NCBI GenBank assembly: GCA_963718305.1
Contig: CAVQZG010000010.1
Coordinates: forward strand, 496,001 to 560,000
Origin: RYN-230 sp963718305
Lineage (GTDB): Bacteria > Actinomycetota > Actinomycetes > Streptosporangiales > Streptosporangiaceae
Length of the DNA stretch: 64,000 nucleotides
Reading direction: 5' to 3'
Made by a program: the position numbers and the translations under genes. This document shows, in pieces, positions 51,569-59,069 of the stretch. Below the pieces are notes generated by a model that ran no database searches, was not told the origin of the DNA, and saw nothing but the letters and a program-made list of their open reading frames with translations. Position 1 is the first letter of the stretch. The number at the start of each line of letters is the position of its first letter.

Positions 51569-51599
51569 ATTATTTGAATACCGATGGTATCAATGTCAA
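51569..51599 (-). promoter_or_regulatory. Leaderless promoter with TetR operator of the TetR-PaaK operon
   Basis: On the minus strand TTGACA (51599-51594) is followed 17-19 bases later by CAAATAAT (-10). The ATG at 51562 lies about seven bases after it, so transcript and translation starts would coincide. The repeat ATACC-GAT-GGTAT (51578-51590) fills the spacer, and a second GATGGTAT/ATACCATC pair reaches the start codon. A repressor there would shut off polymerase binding. Confidence 0.7.
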
Positions 51600-51673
51600 G
51601 TGCGGCCCGGTCCGCGGGCACGATGCTCAGCTGCGCGGGCGTAATCGGATCTCGGGTGGCGGTGCCGGGCGCG

Positions 51674-52225
51674 TCATTCGGGCGGGTCCTCCCCGACGAG
51701 GCCATCGACCGACTCCCGGATGAGGTCGGCATGACCCACGTGCCGTGCGTATTCCTCGATCATGTCCATGAGCAGGCGCCGCAGGCTCGGGCTCCGGCCG
51801 TCGCGCGAGGTGTAGGAGGCGAGCCGGCCGAGGCCGCCGTCGGCGGCGGCCTCGGCGACCAGGGTGCGGGACCGGTCCACCGCCGCCTGCCACTGCGCCA
51901 TGAGCTGCTCGGGGCTGTCCTCGGCCGCCGTCCGCCACTCCCAGTCCGGGTCGGCGTCCCAGTCGACGGTGTCCCAGGGCGGATGGGGATCGCGGCCGTG
52001 CAGCTTGACCGCGAACGTGTCGTCCTCGACCAGGGCGAGATGCTTGAGCAGGCCACCCAGGGTCATGGTGGACGGTCCGAGAGTGGCCCGCAGTCCGGCC
52101 GGGGTCAGGTCCCCGCACTTCCAGGCTATAAATCGGCGCTGACGTTCCAGGGCACCCAGGAGCGTGTCGAACTCGTCGCCGGCCACCGGCGGTTCGCGCA
52201 GGATCGCGTCACTGTCTTCGTCCAT
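51674..52225 (-). CDS. DinB family protein (DUF664, mycothiol-transferase-like)
   Basis: The 183-residue protein fits DUF664: FDTLLGALERQRRFIAWKCGDLTPAGLRATLGPSTMTLGGLLKHLALVEDDTF, with the first His of the metal site, and the C-terminal RRLLMDMIEEYARHVGHADLIRE carrying two more His. Such enzymes in actinomycetes conjugate mycothiol to electrophiles. It is a second DinB-type protein in the window (see 39677). It lies downstream of a gene-free region with a gene remnant. Confidence 0.92.
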   Translation of the reverse strand: MDEDSDAILREPPVAGDEFDTLLGALERQRRFIAWKCGDLTPAGLRATLGPSTMTLGGLLKHLALVEDDTFAVKLHGRDPHPPWDTVDWDADPDWEWRTAAEDSPEQLMAQWQAAVDRSRTLVAEAAADGGLGRLASYTSRDGRSPSLRRLLMDMIEEYARHVGHADLIRESVDGLVGEDPPE

Positions 52226-52249
52226 GACAGAACACGCTAGCGTCCGGGC

Positions 52250-52468
52250 TCAGGGGGCCTGCAGCGCCGTCGCGTGGAGCTGCCCGGCCGAGATCTGCAC
52301 GCTCCCGCTGAACGTGCCGGCGCCCCTGGGTCCCTTCACTTGCACGGGCACCAGACTGCAGGCGGTCTCAGCGGTCGTGCACTTGTTCGGGCCGGTGTGG
52401 TTGCCGATGCCGAGCTGGCCGCTGTCGTTCTGAGTCGAAATCAGGCTGAATACCCTTTTGACCGGTAT
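52250..52468 (-). pseudogene. C-terminal remnant of an RCC1-repeat secreted protein
   Basis: This 72-codon frame has no start codon: it opens directly after a TGA and ends at the TGA at 52250. It encodes SLISTQNDSGQLGIGNHTGPNKCTTAETACSLVPVQVKG, which matches the RCC1 beta-propeller repeat pattern (NxxGQLGxG..xxPVQVxG), followed by GTFSGSVQISAG. The 5' end coincides with a nine-base inverted repeat. It is best read as a truncated gene left by rearrangement. Confidence 0.6.
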
Positions 52469-52472
52469 TCAG
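52446..52472. repeat. Nine-base perfect inverted repeat at the break of the RCC1 remnant
   Basis: CTGAATACC (52446-52454) and GGTATTCAG (52464-52472) pair perfectly around a nine-base spacer with a T-run (CTTTTGACC). The element is AT-rich compared with its surroundings and lies at the truncated end of the RCC1 frame. It might be a terminator hairpin or a recombination scar; no mobile-element gene accompanies it. Confidence 0.55.
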
Positions 52473-52783
52473 CAGCCAGCTGAGCTGTAGCTGTTCACCC
52501 GGGGCGGATGGCGGCGGATAGCCAGGGTCCGGTGATGAACAGCGTGGTTGCGGAACCAGTGGGCCACCCGTAGCCCGTCCCTGCGCCACGCCACGCCGGC
52601 CGGCGAACCTCCGGGTCCTCCCCGCTCGGCCCCATCTCGGGCCCGGTCCTGGCCTGGCTACGCTGCTGGGTGGGAGTGACTCACTTAGCGGGATTCCCGG
52701 AATTTGTTCGTTCCCGGTGTCGATGGTGCGGTTCTCTATCCGTCTTCTAGGTGTCTGAACCACCGACGAAGGGAAGGGCAAAC
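52473..52783. other. Gene-free stretch
   Basis: No gene was supported here. Frames on the minus strand are open but low in complexity (Arg/Pro/Gly-rich) and lack starts with ribosome sites. Bases 52770-52780 hold the purine-rich ribosome site of the YCII gene. Confidence 0.5.
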
Positions 52784-53137
52784 GTGAAGTACATGCTGCT
52801 GATCATGGGTTTCCGCGAGGGCGAGGGCATGCTCCCGCCGCCGAGCAGCGGAGCGCCCTCGGCGGAGGAGTTCATGCACTACCAGCGGGAACTCGGGCAG
52901 TCCGGCGTGCACGTCGACTCCGGCCTGCTCCACTCCTTTGAGGACGCCACCCAGGTGCAGGTCAACGATGCTGGCGAGCGGCTGGTGACCAACGGGCCGT
53001 TCGCCGAGTCCCGCGAGTACCTGGGCGGCTATCAGATCATCGACGTCCCCGACCTGGACGCAGCGCTTGACTGGGCGGCCAGGTGTCCGGGCGCGAAGTA
53101 CGGGCGTGTCGAGGTGCGTCCGCTCGCCGAGTTCTGA
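52784..53137 (+). CDS. YCII-related (DGPF) protein
   Basis: The 117-residue protein belongs to the YCII/DGPF family: MLLIMGFREGEGMLPPPSS, FMHYQRELGQSGVHVDSGLLHS, VTNGPFAESREYLGGYQIIDVPDLDAALDWAARCP and GRVEVRPLAEF. The NGPFAE motif gives the family name. A purine-rich AAGGGAAGGG site precedes the GTG at 52784. These proteins are encoded next to ECF42 sigma factors, as here (11 bases apart), but their role is unknown. Confidence 0.93.
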   Translation: MKYMLLIMGFREGEGMLPPPSSGAPSAEEFMHYQRELGQSGVHVDSGLLHSFEDATQVQVNDAGERLVTNGPFAESREYLGGYQIIDVPDLDAALDWAARCPGAKYGRVEVRPLAEF

Positions 53138-53148
53138 GGATCAGGGCG

Positions 53149-54396
53149 ATGGGGCCGGCAGGCGAACCGGTCGAGGCAGTGTTCCGAGAGGAGTACGGCC
53201 GCCTGCTGGCCCTGCTCGCAGCCCGGTTCGGGGACCTCGATCTCGCCGAGGACGTTACCGCCGAGGCCCTTCTGGCAGCGGTAGAGACCTGGCCACGCTC
53301 CGGGGTCCCGCGCGAGCCGCTGGCCTGGCTGGCGACCACGGCCCGGCGCAAGGCCCTTGACCGGATCCGGCGGGACGCCACGCTGGCCACCAAGCTCGCC
53401 GCTTTGCACGCTGATGCCGATCCGGCGCGCCGCGCAGATCCGGTCGCAGAGCACGAGCACATCCCCGACGACCGGTTGCAGCTCATGTTCGCGTGCTGTC
53501 ACCCTGCTCTCGACCTGGACACGCAGACCGGGCTCACCCTGCGCTACCTCGCGGGACTCAGCACCGCCGAGATCGCACAGGCCTTCCTCGTCCCCCCGGC
53601 GACCATGGCCCAGCGCCTCACCCGCGGCAAGCGCAAGATCCAGCAGAGCCGCATCCCCTTCCGCGTGCCCGGGCCGGACGAGCTCGAAGGCCGCCTGAGC
53701 CTGGTTCTGCACGTCGTCTACCTCATCTTCACCGAGGGCTACGCGTCCACCGGCCACCACGACCTGGTCCGGTGCGATCTGGTGGACGAGGCCATCCGGC
53801 TCGCCCGGATCCTCCACCGGCTGATGCCCGGCGAGCCCCGGGTCACTGGCCTGCTCGCGCTCATGCTGCTCACTGACGCCAGGCGCCCGGCCAGGGTCGA
53901 CGGCCATGGCATCGCCGTCTCGCTGGAAGACCAGGACCGCAGCCTCTGGGATACCTCGATAATCGACGAGGGCGCCAGGCTGACCACGCAGGCCCTAAGC
54001 CGCCACCCGCCCAACAGCTGGTCCGTCCAGGCCGCCATCGCCGCACTGCACGACGAGGCGCCGTCTTTCCAGGAGACCGACTGGCGCCAGGTGCGCCTGC
54101 TCTACGACGAGCTGTTCGCGCTGACCCCGACCCCCGTCGTGGCCCTCAACCGGGCCATCGCCATCTCCTGGCACGAGGGCCCACAGGCCGGCCTCGACCA
54201 CCTCGATGCCCTGGCCGACCAGCCCAGCCTGACCCGCCAGCACCATTGGCACGCCGCCCGCGGCCACGCACTCGCAAGACTCAGACGTCACACCGCCGCC
54301 GCAGAGGCCTACCGACGGGCCAGCGAACTCGCCCAGACACCCGCCGAGATCGCCTACCTCTCCTCACGCGCCGAGAAGTACACCACTCCCGGCTGA
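53149..54396 (+). CDS. ECF42-type sigma factor
   Basis: The 415-residue protein has sigma region 2 (VFREEYGRLLALLAARFGDLDLAEDVTAEALLAAVETWP), region 4 (LMFACCHPALDLDTQTGLTLRYLAGLSTAEIAQAFLVPPATMAQRL) and the long C-terminal TPR-like extension of the ECF42 group (LLYDELFALTPTPVVALNRAIAISWHEGP, AAAEAYRRASELAQTPAEIAYLS). This extension replaces an anti-sigma factor and controls activity. It is co-transcribed with the YCII gene. Confidence 0.95.
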   Translation: MGPAGEPVEAVFREEYGRLLALLAARFGDLDLAEDVTAEALLAAVETWPRSGVPREPLAWLATTARRKALDRIRRDATLATKLAALHADADPARRADPVAEHEHIPDDRLQLMFACCHPALDLDTQTGLTLRYLAGLSTAEIAQAFLVPPATMAQRLTRGKRKIQQSRIPFRVPGPDELEGRLSLVLHVVYLIFTEGYASTGHHDLVRCDLVDEAIRLARILHRLMPGEPRVTGLLALMLLTDARRPARVDGHGIAVSLEDQDRSLWDTSIIDEGARLTTQALSRHPPNSWSVQAAIAALHDEAPSFQETDWRQVRLLYDELFALTPTPVVALNRAIAISWHEGPQAGLDHLDALADQPSLTRQHHWHAARGHALARLRRHTAAAEAYRRASELAQTPAEIAYLSSRAEKYTTPG

Positions 54397-54440
54397 ACAG
54401 GTACGGTGAGCCGTCCGGCCAGCCCTGGCCACCAGCGGGA

Positions 54441-55121
54441 TCAGCCGGACCCGGGCTCGAGGTAGAAGATCACGGCGGAGCCATCGTTGCGCACGAACCC
54501 GCTGGCCTCTCCAGCTGCCTGGCGAGGGGTTGCGTTCAGGAACGCGAGGGCAGCCTGCTCCCCGGCCGGGCCAGGGAAGTCTTTGGACTGCCAGGTCTGC
54601 GCGGTGCTTTCGCCCAGGCTGCCGGGCTCCAGCCAGAGCAGCCCCACGGTGCCGTCGCCGCGTGGAGTCAGGCTGGCCTCGCCACGGCCCTGGCGGAGAG
54701 GCTCATTCAGGAAGGCCACCGCGGCCTGCTCCCCATTGGGGGCGGGGAACTCCTTGGATTGCCAGGTCTGCGCGTCGCCTTCACCCAGGCTGCCGGGCTC
54801 CAGCCACAGCAGCCCCGCACTGCCGTCATTGCGGAGCGTCGCTGTGGCCTCGCCACGGCCCTGGCGGAGAGGCTCATTCAGGAAGGCCACCGCGGCCTGC
54901 TCCCCGTTCGGGGCCGGGAACTCCTTAGATTGCCAGGTCTGCGCGTCGCCTTCACCCAGGCTGCCGGGCTCCAGCCACAGCAGCCCCGCGCTGCCGTCAT
55001 TGCGGAGCGTCGCCGAGGCCTCGCCAGCTCCCTGGCGAAGGGGCTCATTCAGGAAGGTGACCGCCGCCTGCTCCCCGCCCGGGGCAGGGAACGCTCTGAA
55101 CTGCCAGGTCTGATCCGCCAT
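54441..55121 (-). CDS. Protein of four tandem 57-residue repeats, unknown function
   Basis: The 226-residue protein is built only of four repeats of about 57 residues, each with QTWQSKEFPAP-GEQAAVAFLNEPLRQG-GEA-ATLRNDGSAGLLWLEPGSLGE. The order of well-conserved parts is a Trp-Gln strand, FPAPNGEQAA, an Asn-Glu-Pro-rich helix or loop, and a LLWLEPGS strand. No signal peptide is seen. Repeats 2 and 3 are almost identical even at the DNA level (171-base units), so they duplicated recently. I know no named family with this unit. It is convergent with the ECF42 sigma factor gene. Confidence 0.75.
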   Translation of the reverse strand: MADQTWQFRAFPAPGGEQAAVTFLNEPLRQGAGEASATLRNDGSAGLLWLEPGSLGEGDAQTWQSKEFPAPNGEQAAVAFLNEPLRQGRGEATATLRNDGSAGLLWLEPGSLGEGDAQTWQSKEFPAPNGEQAAVAFLNEPLRQGRGEASLTPRGDGTVGLLWLEPGSLGESTAQTWQSKDFPGPAGEQAALAFLNATPRQAAGEASGFVRNDGSAVIFYLEPGSG

Positions 55122-55272
55122 GTCCGTACTCCCCCGGTTCCTGGTGGCGTCTAGCCCGCTGATCGGGCCTGGATGATCCCCCGCGCCACCCTCGCTGCTG
55201 TCACTAAACGCAGAGGAGCACACCGGCACGCTGATACCGATCGCCACCGAAATAGCGAGCCGATGGCAGCAA

Positions 55273-55309
55273 GGCACGCCGCCCACGACCCGCTGAGCAA
55301 CCGGGCTCC
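55273..55309. repeat. Left copy of direct repeat flanking the VIT transporter gene
   Basis: The copy GGCACGCCGCCCACGACC-CGCTGAGCAACCGGGCTCC matches 56153-56190 at all but a few bases, allowing one inserted base. It lies 68 bases upstream of the VIT family gene start. The 55122-55376 gap otherwise holds no gene. Confidence 0.75.
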
Positions 55310-55376
55310 TAATGCAGCAGCAATCATGACCAACGGCACCTGGCGTGCCGGCTGACGTTGCAGTACTTGTGGAGGC

Positions 55377-56141
55377 ATGAGTGCTGACGAGGTCATGCCC
55401 TCAGCCGCCCAGGTGGAGGCCGCCGCGAGCGGGCGGGCGACTCACCCCCGGGAGCCACATTCTGGCGGCACCGCTGGACGGCTGAACTGGCTACGGGCCG
55501 CCGTGCTGGGCGCCAATGACGGGATCGTGTCGGTAGCCGGCATCGTCATCGGAGTGGCAGGGGCCACTACGGACCGCGGCCCTATCTTTACCGCTGGGCT
55601 GGCCGGGCTGGTCGCTGGGGCCGTGTCGATGGCGCTGGGCGAGTACGTATCGGTCTCGAGCCAGCGAGACAGCGAGCGCGCCCAGATAAAGCAGGAGAAA
55701 CGTGAACTCGCTGACACCCCGGACGCCGAACTGACCGAGCTGACCGCCCTGTACGAAGCCAAAGGCCTTTCCGCGGCCACCGCCCGCACCGTGGCCACCG
55801 AACTGACCGCACGCGGCGCCCTGTCCGCGCATCTGGACGCCGAACTGCACATCGACCCCGCTGACATCCCCAGCCCAGTCCAGGCGGCCGGCGCTTCGGC
55901 GCTGTCGTTTACGTCCGGCGCTCTGCTGCCGATGCTGGCCATCCTGCTGCCTCCGGCCAGCCTGCGGGTCCCGGTTACCTTTGCCGCCGTCCTGATCGCT
56001 CTCGGCTTGACTGGCGCCCTCAGCGCCCGCCTTGGCGGCAGCAACGTCCGCCGCGCCGTCCTGCGGGTAATCATCGGCGGAGCGCTCGGCCTGGCCTTCA
56101 CCTACGGCGTCGGGCACCTGTTCGGCACCGCTATCGGCTAA
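55377..56141 (+). CDS. VIT1/CCC1 family membrane transporter
   Basis: The 254-residue protein is a VIT family iron/manganese transporter: LRAAVLGANDGIVSVAGIVIGVAGAT begins the first helix pair, followed by AGLVAGAVSMALGEYVSVSSQRDSE. A cytosolic part (QEKRELADTPDAELTELTALYEAKGLSAATARTVATEL) follows, and then three more membrane helices (SFTSGALLPMLAILLPP to LGLAFTYGVGHLFG). GGAGG lies upstream of the ATG. Family members move Fe2+ or Mn2+ out of the cytosol. The gene is bracketed by a pair of 37-base direct repeats. Confidence 0.92.
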   Translation: MSADEVMPSAAQVEAAASGRATHPREPHSGGTAGRLNWLRAAVLGANDGIVSVAGIVIGVAGATTDRGPIFTAGLAGLVAGAVSMALGEYVSVSSQRDSERAQIKQEKRELADTPDAELTELTALYEAKGLSAATARTVATELTARGALSAHLDAELHIDPADIPSPVQAAGASALSFTSGALLPMLAILLPPASLRVPVTFAAVLIALGLTGALSARLGGSNVRRAVLRVIIGGALGLAFTYGVGHLFGTAIG

Positions 56142-56152
56142 TACTGCGGCGA

Positions 56153-56190
56153 GGGACGCCGCCCACGGCCCGCTGAGCAACCCAGGCTCC
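56153..56190. repeat. Right copy of direct repeat flanking the VIT transporter gene
   Basis: The copy GGGACGCCGCCCACGGCC-CGCTGAGCAACCCAGGCTCC lies 11 bases after the VIT stop codon, matching 55273-55309. The two repeats enclose the whole transporter gene, which is the footprint of an insertion or duplication event. The next gene ends at 56208. Confidence 0.75.
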
Positions 56191-56207
56191 CCGCTGAGCG
56201 CTGCCCG

Positions 56208-56783
56208 CTACCATTCCTCACCGGCCGGATCCGGATGGCCAGCGTGAGCCAGGATGATTTCCTTGATGAGGGGGAGCTTCGGCCACGTCGCGGCCAGGTC
56301 CGCCGGCGCCAGGGCGCGCATTTCCCGGCCGAGGGCTGGATAAGGGTCCAGCATGTTGCGGTAGGTCAGCGAGATGAAGCGCGCCTGCCCGTCGGCGAGA
56401 TGCAGGTCGTACGCGGTCAGCCGGGGCCGTGACGGCTCCCAGTCAGCGAAGATCCTGCTCGTCCAGACCTCGCGGACCTCAATGACCTGACTCCACGGCA
56501 CCGGGACGGAGTCGGACCGGGGGCCGTCGAGAATCATGAAGCCCCCGCTGAACGCGTAGAGCCACGCGGCCCGGCTAGCCCGGCGCCGATGCTGAATATC
56601 AGGGTCAGGCGTCCTGGTGCTGAAGATCCCGGCTACCTCTCCGCATCCGAAGCTGGCCGCCAGCTGCCCGGCCTCGGCCAGCTGCCCCGCGTAAAGGCGG
56701 CGCTGCCTCTCGGCCTTTCGCTGAAACCCCTCGCGCAGCTTTTCCTGAGCCTCAGGCCGGATTCTCACGATGGCGCCCCGCAT
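56208..56783 (-). CDS. Hypothetical protein with PH-like (DUF6585-like) domain
   Basis: The 191-residue protein has an N-terminal helical part (EAQEKLREGFQRKAERQRRLYAGQLAEAGQLAA), a His/Arg segment (DIQHRRRASRA) and a C-terminal beta-rich part (AAWLYAFSGGFMILDGPRSDSVPVPWSQVIEVREVW) that resembles bacterial PH-like or DUF6585 domains. Such domains sense or bind membrane ligands. GAGGAAGAT precedes the ATG at 56783. It is the last of four tightly spaced minus-strand genes. Confidence 0.6.
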   Translation of the reverse strand: MRGAIVRIRPEAQEKLREGFQRKAERQRRLYAGQLAEAGQLAASFGCGEVAGIFSTRTPDPDIQHRRRASRAAWLYAFSGGFMILDGPRSDSVPVPWSQVIEVREVWTSRIFADWEPSRPRLTAYDLHLADGQARFISLTYRNMLDPYPALGREMRALAPADLAATWPKLPLIKEIILAHAGHPDPAGEEW

Positions 56784-56853
56784 ATCTTCCTCGCCATTGC
56801 GGCAGTTTCCACTATGCCATCGCACCCCAGAAGGGGACACGTCCGTGAAGAAG

Positions 56854-57594
56854 CTAGGTCAGGGCGTTGTCGGTGGAGACGACCACGGCGTCCACGCCCG
56901 TCCGGTGATCCAGAGGCGGCGGGGCCTGGGCACGGAGGATTCCGGCCGTACCGCCCCAGGCGGCCAGGTCCGGGCCCAGCGTGGCGAGCAGGCCCGGCAG
57001 CCAGGCCCGGGATTGGCCGTGCCATTCGACCGACACGTTCTGGTCGATCACGAACGCGCCGGTGCCGGCCAGCGCGGCGAAGTGGCACCCCATCGGGATC
57101 CACTCGCCAGCGGCCTGCTTGGAGGCGTGGCTATTACCGCTCCAGACCAGCAGGGGCTCGGCCGGGGCGGCCGCCAGCAGGTGGCACAGGTTCTGGGCCT
57201 GCTCGCGTTCCCGCCAGTTGGTGAACTCCAGACTCAGCAGCTCAGCCGGGTCGGCGTCCGCGGTGACGTGGATAACGGCGTCATACGCCCACAGGGTCCA
57301 GCCCAGCTCCAGGGCGGTGGAGATGAGTCTCCTCATCTCCGGCTGAGCCAGGTAACCACCGTGCCCCGGCGGGATAAGCCGGATCGGGCCCGGGTCACCC
57401 TCGGCCGGCCACGGCAGTGCCTCCATCGCCAGGCGGCGTACCCCGGCCTGATGCGCCGCCCGGATCATGCTGATCCCCACCTCCCGGGTCCGGACGCAGC
57501 GGCGCAGGCCGTCATGCGCCTCGTTGGCCATCACTACCTGCGCATGCGCGAAACCCCACCGCGTGAGGTCCGCTACCGGGCGCCAGCCTTCCAT
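56854..57594 (-). CDS. Erythromycin-esterase/ChaN-like (haem-uptake Tiki superfamily) protein
   Basis: The 246-residue protein has motifs in the order of EreA/ChaN folds: ANEAHDGLRRCVRTREVGISMIRAAHQAGVRRLAMEALPW, a WTLWAYDAV segment, NWREREQAQNLCHLLA and LLVWSGNSHASKQA with late His and Ser residues. Erythromycin esterases and haem-binding ChaN proteins share this arrangement, so a hydrolase of cyclic or ester substrates is plausible. The ATG at 57594 follows GGAGG. It is the third gene of the four-gene operon. Confidence 0.65.
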   Translation of the reverse strand: MEGWRPVADLTRWGFAHAQVVMANEAHDGLRRCVRTREVGISMIRAAHQAGVRRLAMEALPWPAEGDPGPIRLIPPGHGGYLAQPEMRRLISTALELGWTLWAYDAVIHVTADADPAELLSLEFTNWREREQAQNLCHLLAAAPAEPLLVWSGNSHASKQAAGEWIPMGCHFAALAGTGAFVIDQNVSVEWHGQSRAWLPGLLATLGPDLAAWGGTAGILRAQAPPPLDHRTGVDAVVVSTDNALT

Positions 57595-57613
57595 CGCGCC
57601 AGCCACCTCCGGG

Positions 57614-58030
57614 TCAGCCGTCGGCCTCGGGCACGTAGTGGCGGCTCAGGTCCGCGGGGTCGACCCAGACCCGCATGATCGCGCGGGTGGAGGGGTCACG
57701 GAACCTCTCCGGTGTCGGAACCCACCCGGCAGCTGGCTGCGTCCGCTGCGCATGACGTTTCCGCTGCCCTGGCCGGGCGCGGCTGGCCGGGGCCGGCGAT
57801 GGTTCGCCGGGACCGGTCGCGCCCAGCAGCGGGAGGTCGGTCACCGCCGCCATGGCCTCGTCGGAGTAGGCCGAGGCCAGCACGACGCCCACCCGCCCGC
57901 TCATCTCATCCAGGTCCAGCTGTCCCCGGGCGTAGTGTTCCCGCAGCAGGCGCAGCAGCTGTTCCCGGTCAGCCTCGCTGAGCCGGGACCGGGGCCCGCC
58001 TGGGGGCGTGGGCGGAGGCGTCTGGGGCAT
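57614..58030 (-). CDS. DUF1707 domain protein
   Basis: The 138-residue protein has a DUF1707 domain at the start (RLSEADREQLLRLLREHYARGQLDLDEMSGRVGVVLASAYSDEAMAAVT), followed by a long Pro/Arg-rich linker and an Arg/Tyr-containing tail (RAIMRVWVDPADLSRHYVPEADG). There is no membrane helix. Genes with DUF1707 often occur in actinomycete envelope-stress clusters. It lies two bases behind the YbjQ gene in the operon. Confidence 0.85.
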   Translation of the reverse strand: MPQTPPPTPPGGPRSRLSEADREQLLRLLREHYARGQLDLDEMSGRVGVVLASAYSDEAMAAVTDLPLLGATGPGEPSPAPASRARPGQRKRHAQRTQPAAGWVPTPERFRDPSTRAIMRVWVDPADLSRHYVPEADG

Positions 58031-58032
58031 GG

Positions 58033-58389
58033 CTACCCAGCGGGACGGACGACGACCGCCGTGCCGTAGGCCACGATTTCCGTCAGCTGCTGGCCCATCT
58101 CGGAAGAGTCGAACCGCATCGCCACGACGGCGTTCGCCCCCAGCAGCCGCGCGTTCTCGATCATCCGGTCGATCGCGTGCCTGCGGCTGTCCTCGAGCAA
58201 CTCCGTGTACTGGGTCACCTCGCCCTGGCGCAGCGCCTTGAATCCAGCGCCGATCGACTTGACCGCCCCCATGCTGCGTACGACCAGGCCGAAGGCCACG
58301 CCAAGATCTCGATCAACGGTCATGCCTTCCAGCGCGAGCGCGGTAGTAACCGGAAACGCGGCCGGTGCAGGTTGTGTCATAGCCGTCAT
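58033..58389 (-). CDS. YbjQ/UPF0145 family heavy-metal-binding-like protein
   Basis: The 118-residue protein belongs to the YbjQ/UPF0145 family: VTTALALEGMTVDRDLGVAFGLVVRSMGAVKSIGAGFKALRQGEVTQY, EDSRRHAIDRMIENARLLGANAVVAMRFDSSEMGQ and EIVAYGTAVVVRPA. The family forms pentamers of unclear function, sometimes called heavy-metal binding. A GGGGAACG site precedes the ATG at 58389, with another ATG three codons in. It is the first gene of the four-gene operon. Confidence 0.9.
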   Translation of the reverse strand: MTAMTQPAPAAFPVTTALALEGMTVDRDLGVAFGLVVRSMGAVKSIGAGFKALRQGEVTQYTELLEDSRRHAIDRMIENARLLGANAVVAMRFDSSEMGQQLTEIVAYGTAVVVRPAG

Positions 58390-58444
58390 CGTTCCCCACC
58401 GGACAGTCCGTACCCAAGCACCGGAAGCGCGGCGCGCCGGATGC

Positions 58445-58555
58445 CCGATCTTCGCGACCGACCAGCCCTCGTCCAGTACCCATACCCGGGAGGCGCTCGG
58501 CTGGGAGCCGACCCACCCGAGCCTTCTGGAAGACCTAGAGAACATCCAGCCCTGA
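58445..58555 (+). pseudogene. C-terminal remnant of an SDR NAD-dependent epimerase
   Basis: The frame encodes a C-terminal tail, FATDQPSSSTHTREALGWEPTHPSLLEDLE, that matches the usual ending of extended SDR sugar-epimerase/reductase proteins (xxxTRExLGWxPTHPxLxxDL). No start codon, dinucleotide fold or active-site Tyr-x-x-x-Lys is present in the window; upstream lies the YbjQ gene on the other strand. It is a decayed fragment. Confidence 0.6.
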
Positions 58556-58573
58556 CCGGCGGCCAAGGGCTGG

Positions 58574-58942
58574 TCAGCAGACAGGGCCCTGGCTCGCCGC
58601 GACGGCGGTAAGCATCGACCGGACAACGGTGAAGTCGACTACGGCGGGACTGCGGTACCGGATGCATCCCTTACCGACGTCGAGGCCAGCAAGCTGGCTG
58701 CGATAGGCGTTGAGGACATCGGTACGCATCACATACAAGGAGATGTACCTCTTCTGGCTGGCCCAGGCGATCTCGGCGACGCCGTCACGGCTATAGGCAG
58801 GCATCCCGTATCTCATGGACTCATCAAAGCCCGCCAGCAGCGTGCGGCACGCGTCGCGCATTTCGTTCAGAACCGCGCGCCTCCCCTCCGGCGCCAGCGC
58901 CAGATAGGTATCGACGTCGTCTATCGCTTTGCGCGATCGCAT
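58574..58942 (-). CDS. DUF1801 family protein
   Basis: The 122-residue protein matches the DUF1801 pattern: KAIDDVDTYLALAPEGRRAVLNEMRDACRTLLAGFDESMRYGMPAYSRDG and EIAWASQKRYISLYVMRTDVLNAYRSQLAG, ending with the CIRYRSPAVVDFTVVRSML strand. The family (also YdhG/YjbR-like) has an unknown function. GGAGG lies nine bases upstream of the ATG at 58942. Confidence 0.88.
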   Translation of the reverse strand: MRSRKAIDDVDTYLALAPEGRRAVLNEMRDACRTLLAGFDESMRYGMPAYSRDGVAEIAWASQKRYISLYVMRTDVLNAYRSQLAGLDVGKGCIRYRSPAVVDFTVVRSMLTAVAASQGPVC

Positions 58943-59069
58943 CCTACGGAACCTCCCCGGGTATACGGACGGCGGTGGCCGGCACCCGAAAGTCATCCTC
59001 AAATTGAGTTCAAACTGGACGCATGCTTCTGCCGCCCAGAGGTTGTCGCAGTAGCTTCGTCAGTCGATC

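Noticed and set aside
54246..55154. Plus-strand frames with apparent repeats (GLRVAFTQAAGLQPQQ)
   Set aside because: These repeats are the antisense reading of the 57-residue repeat protein; the minus strand has a start, a sensible protein and balanced composition.
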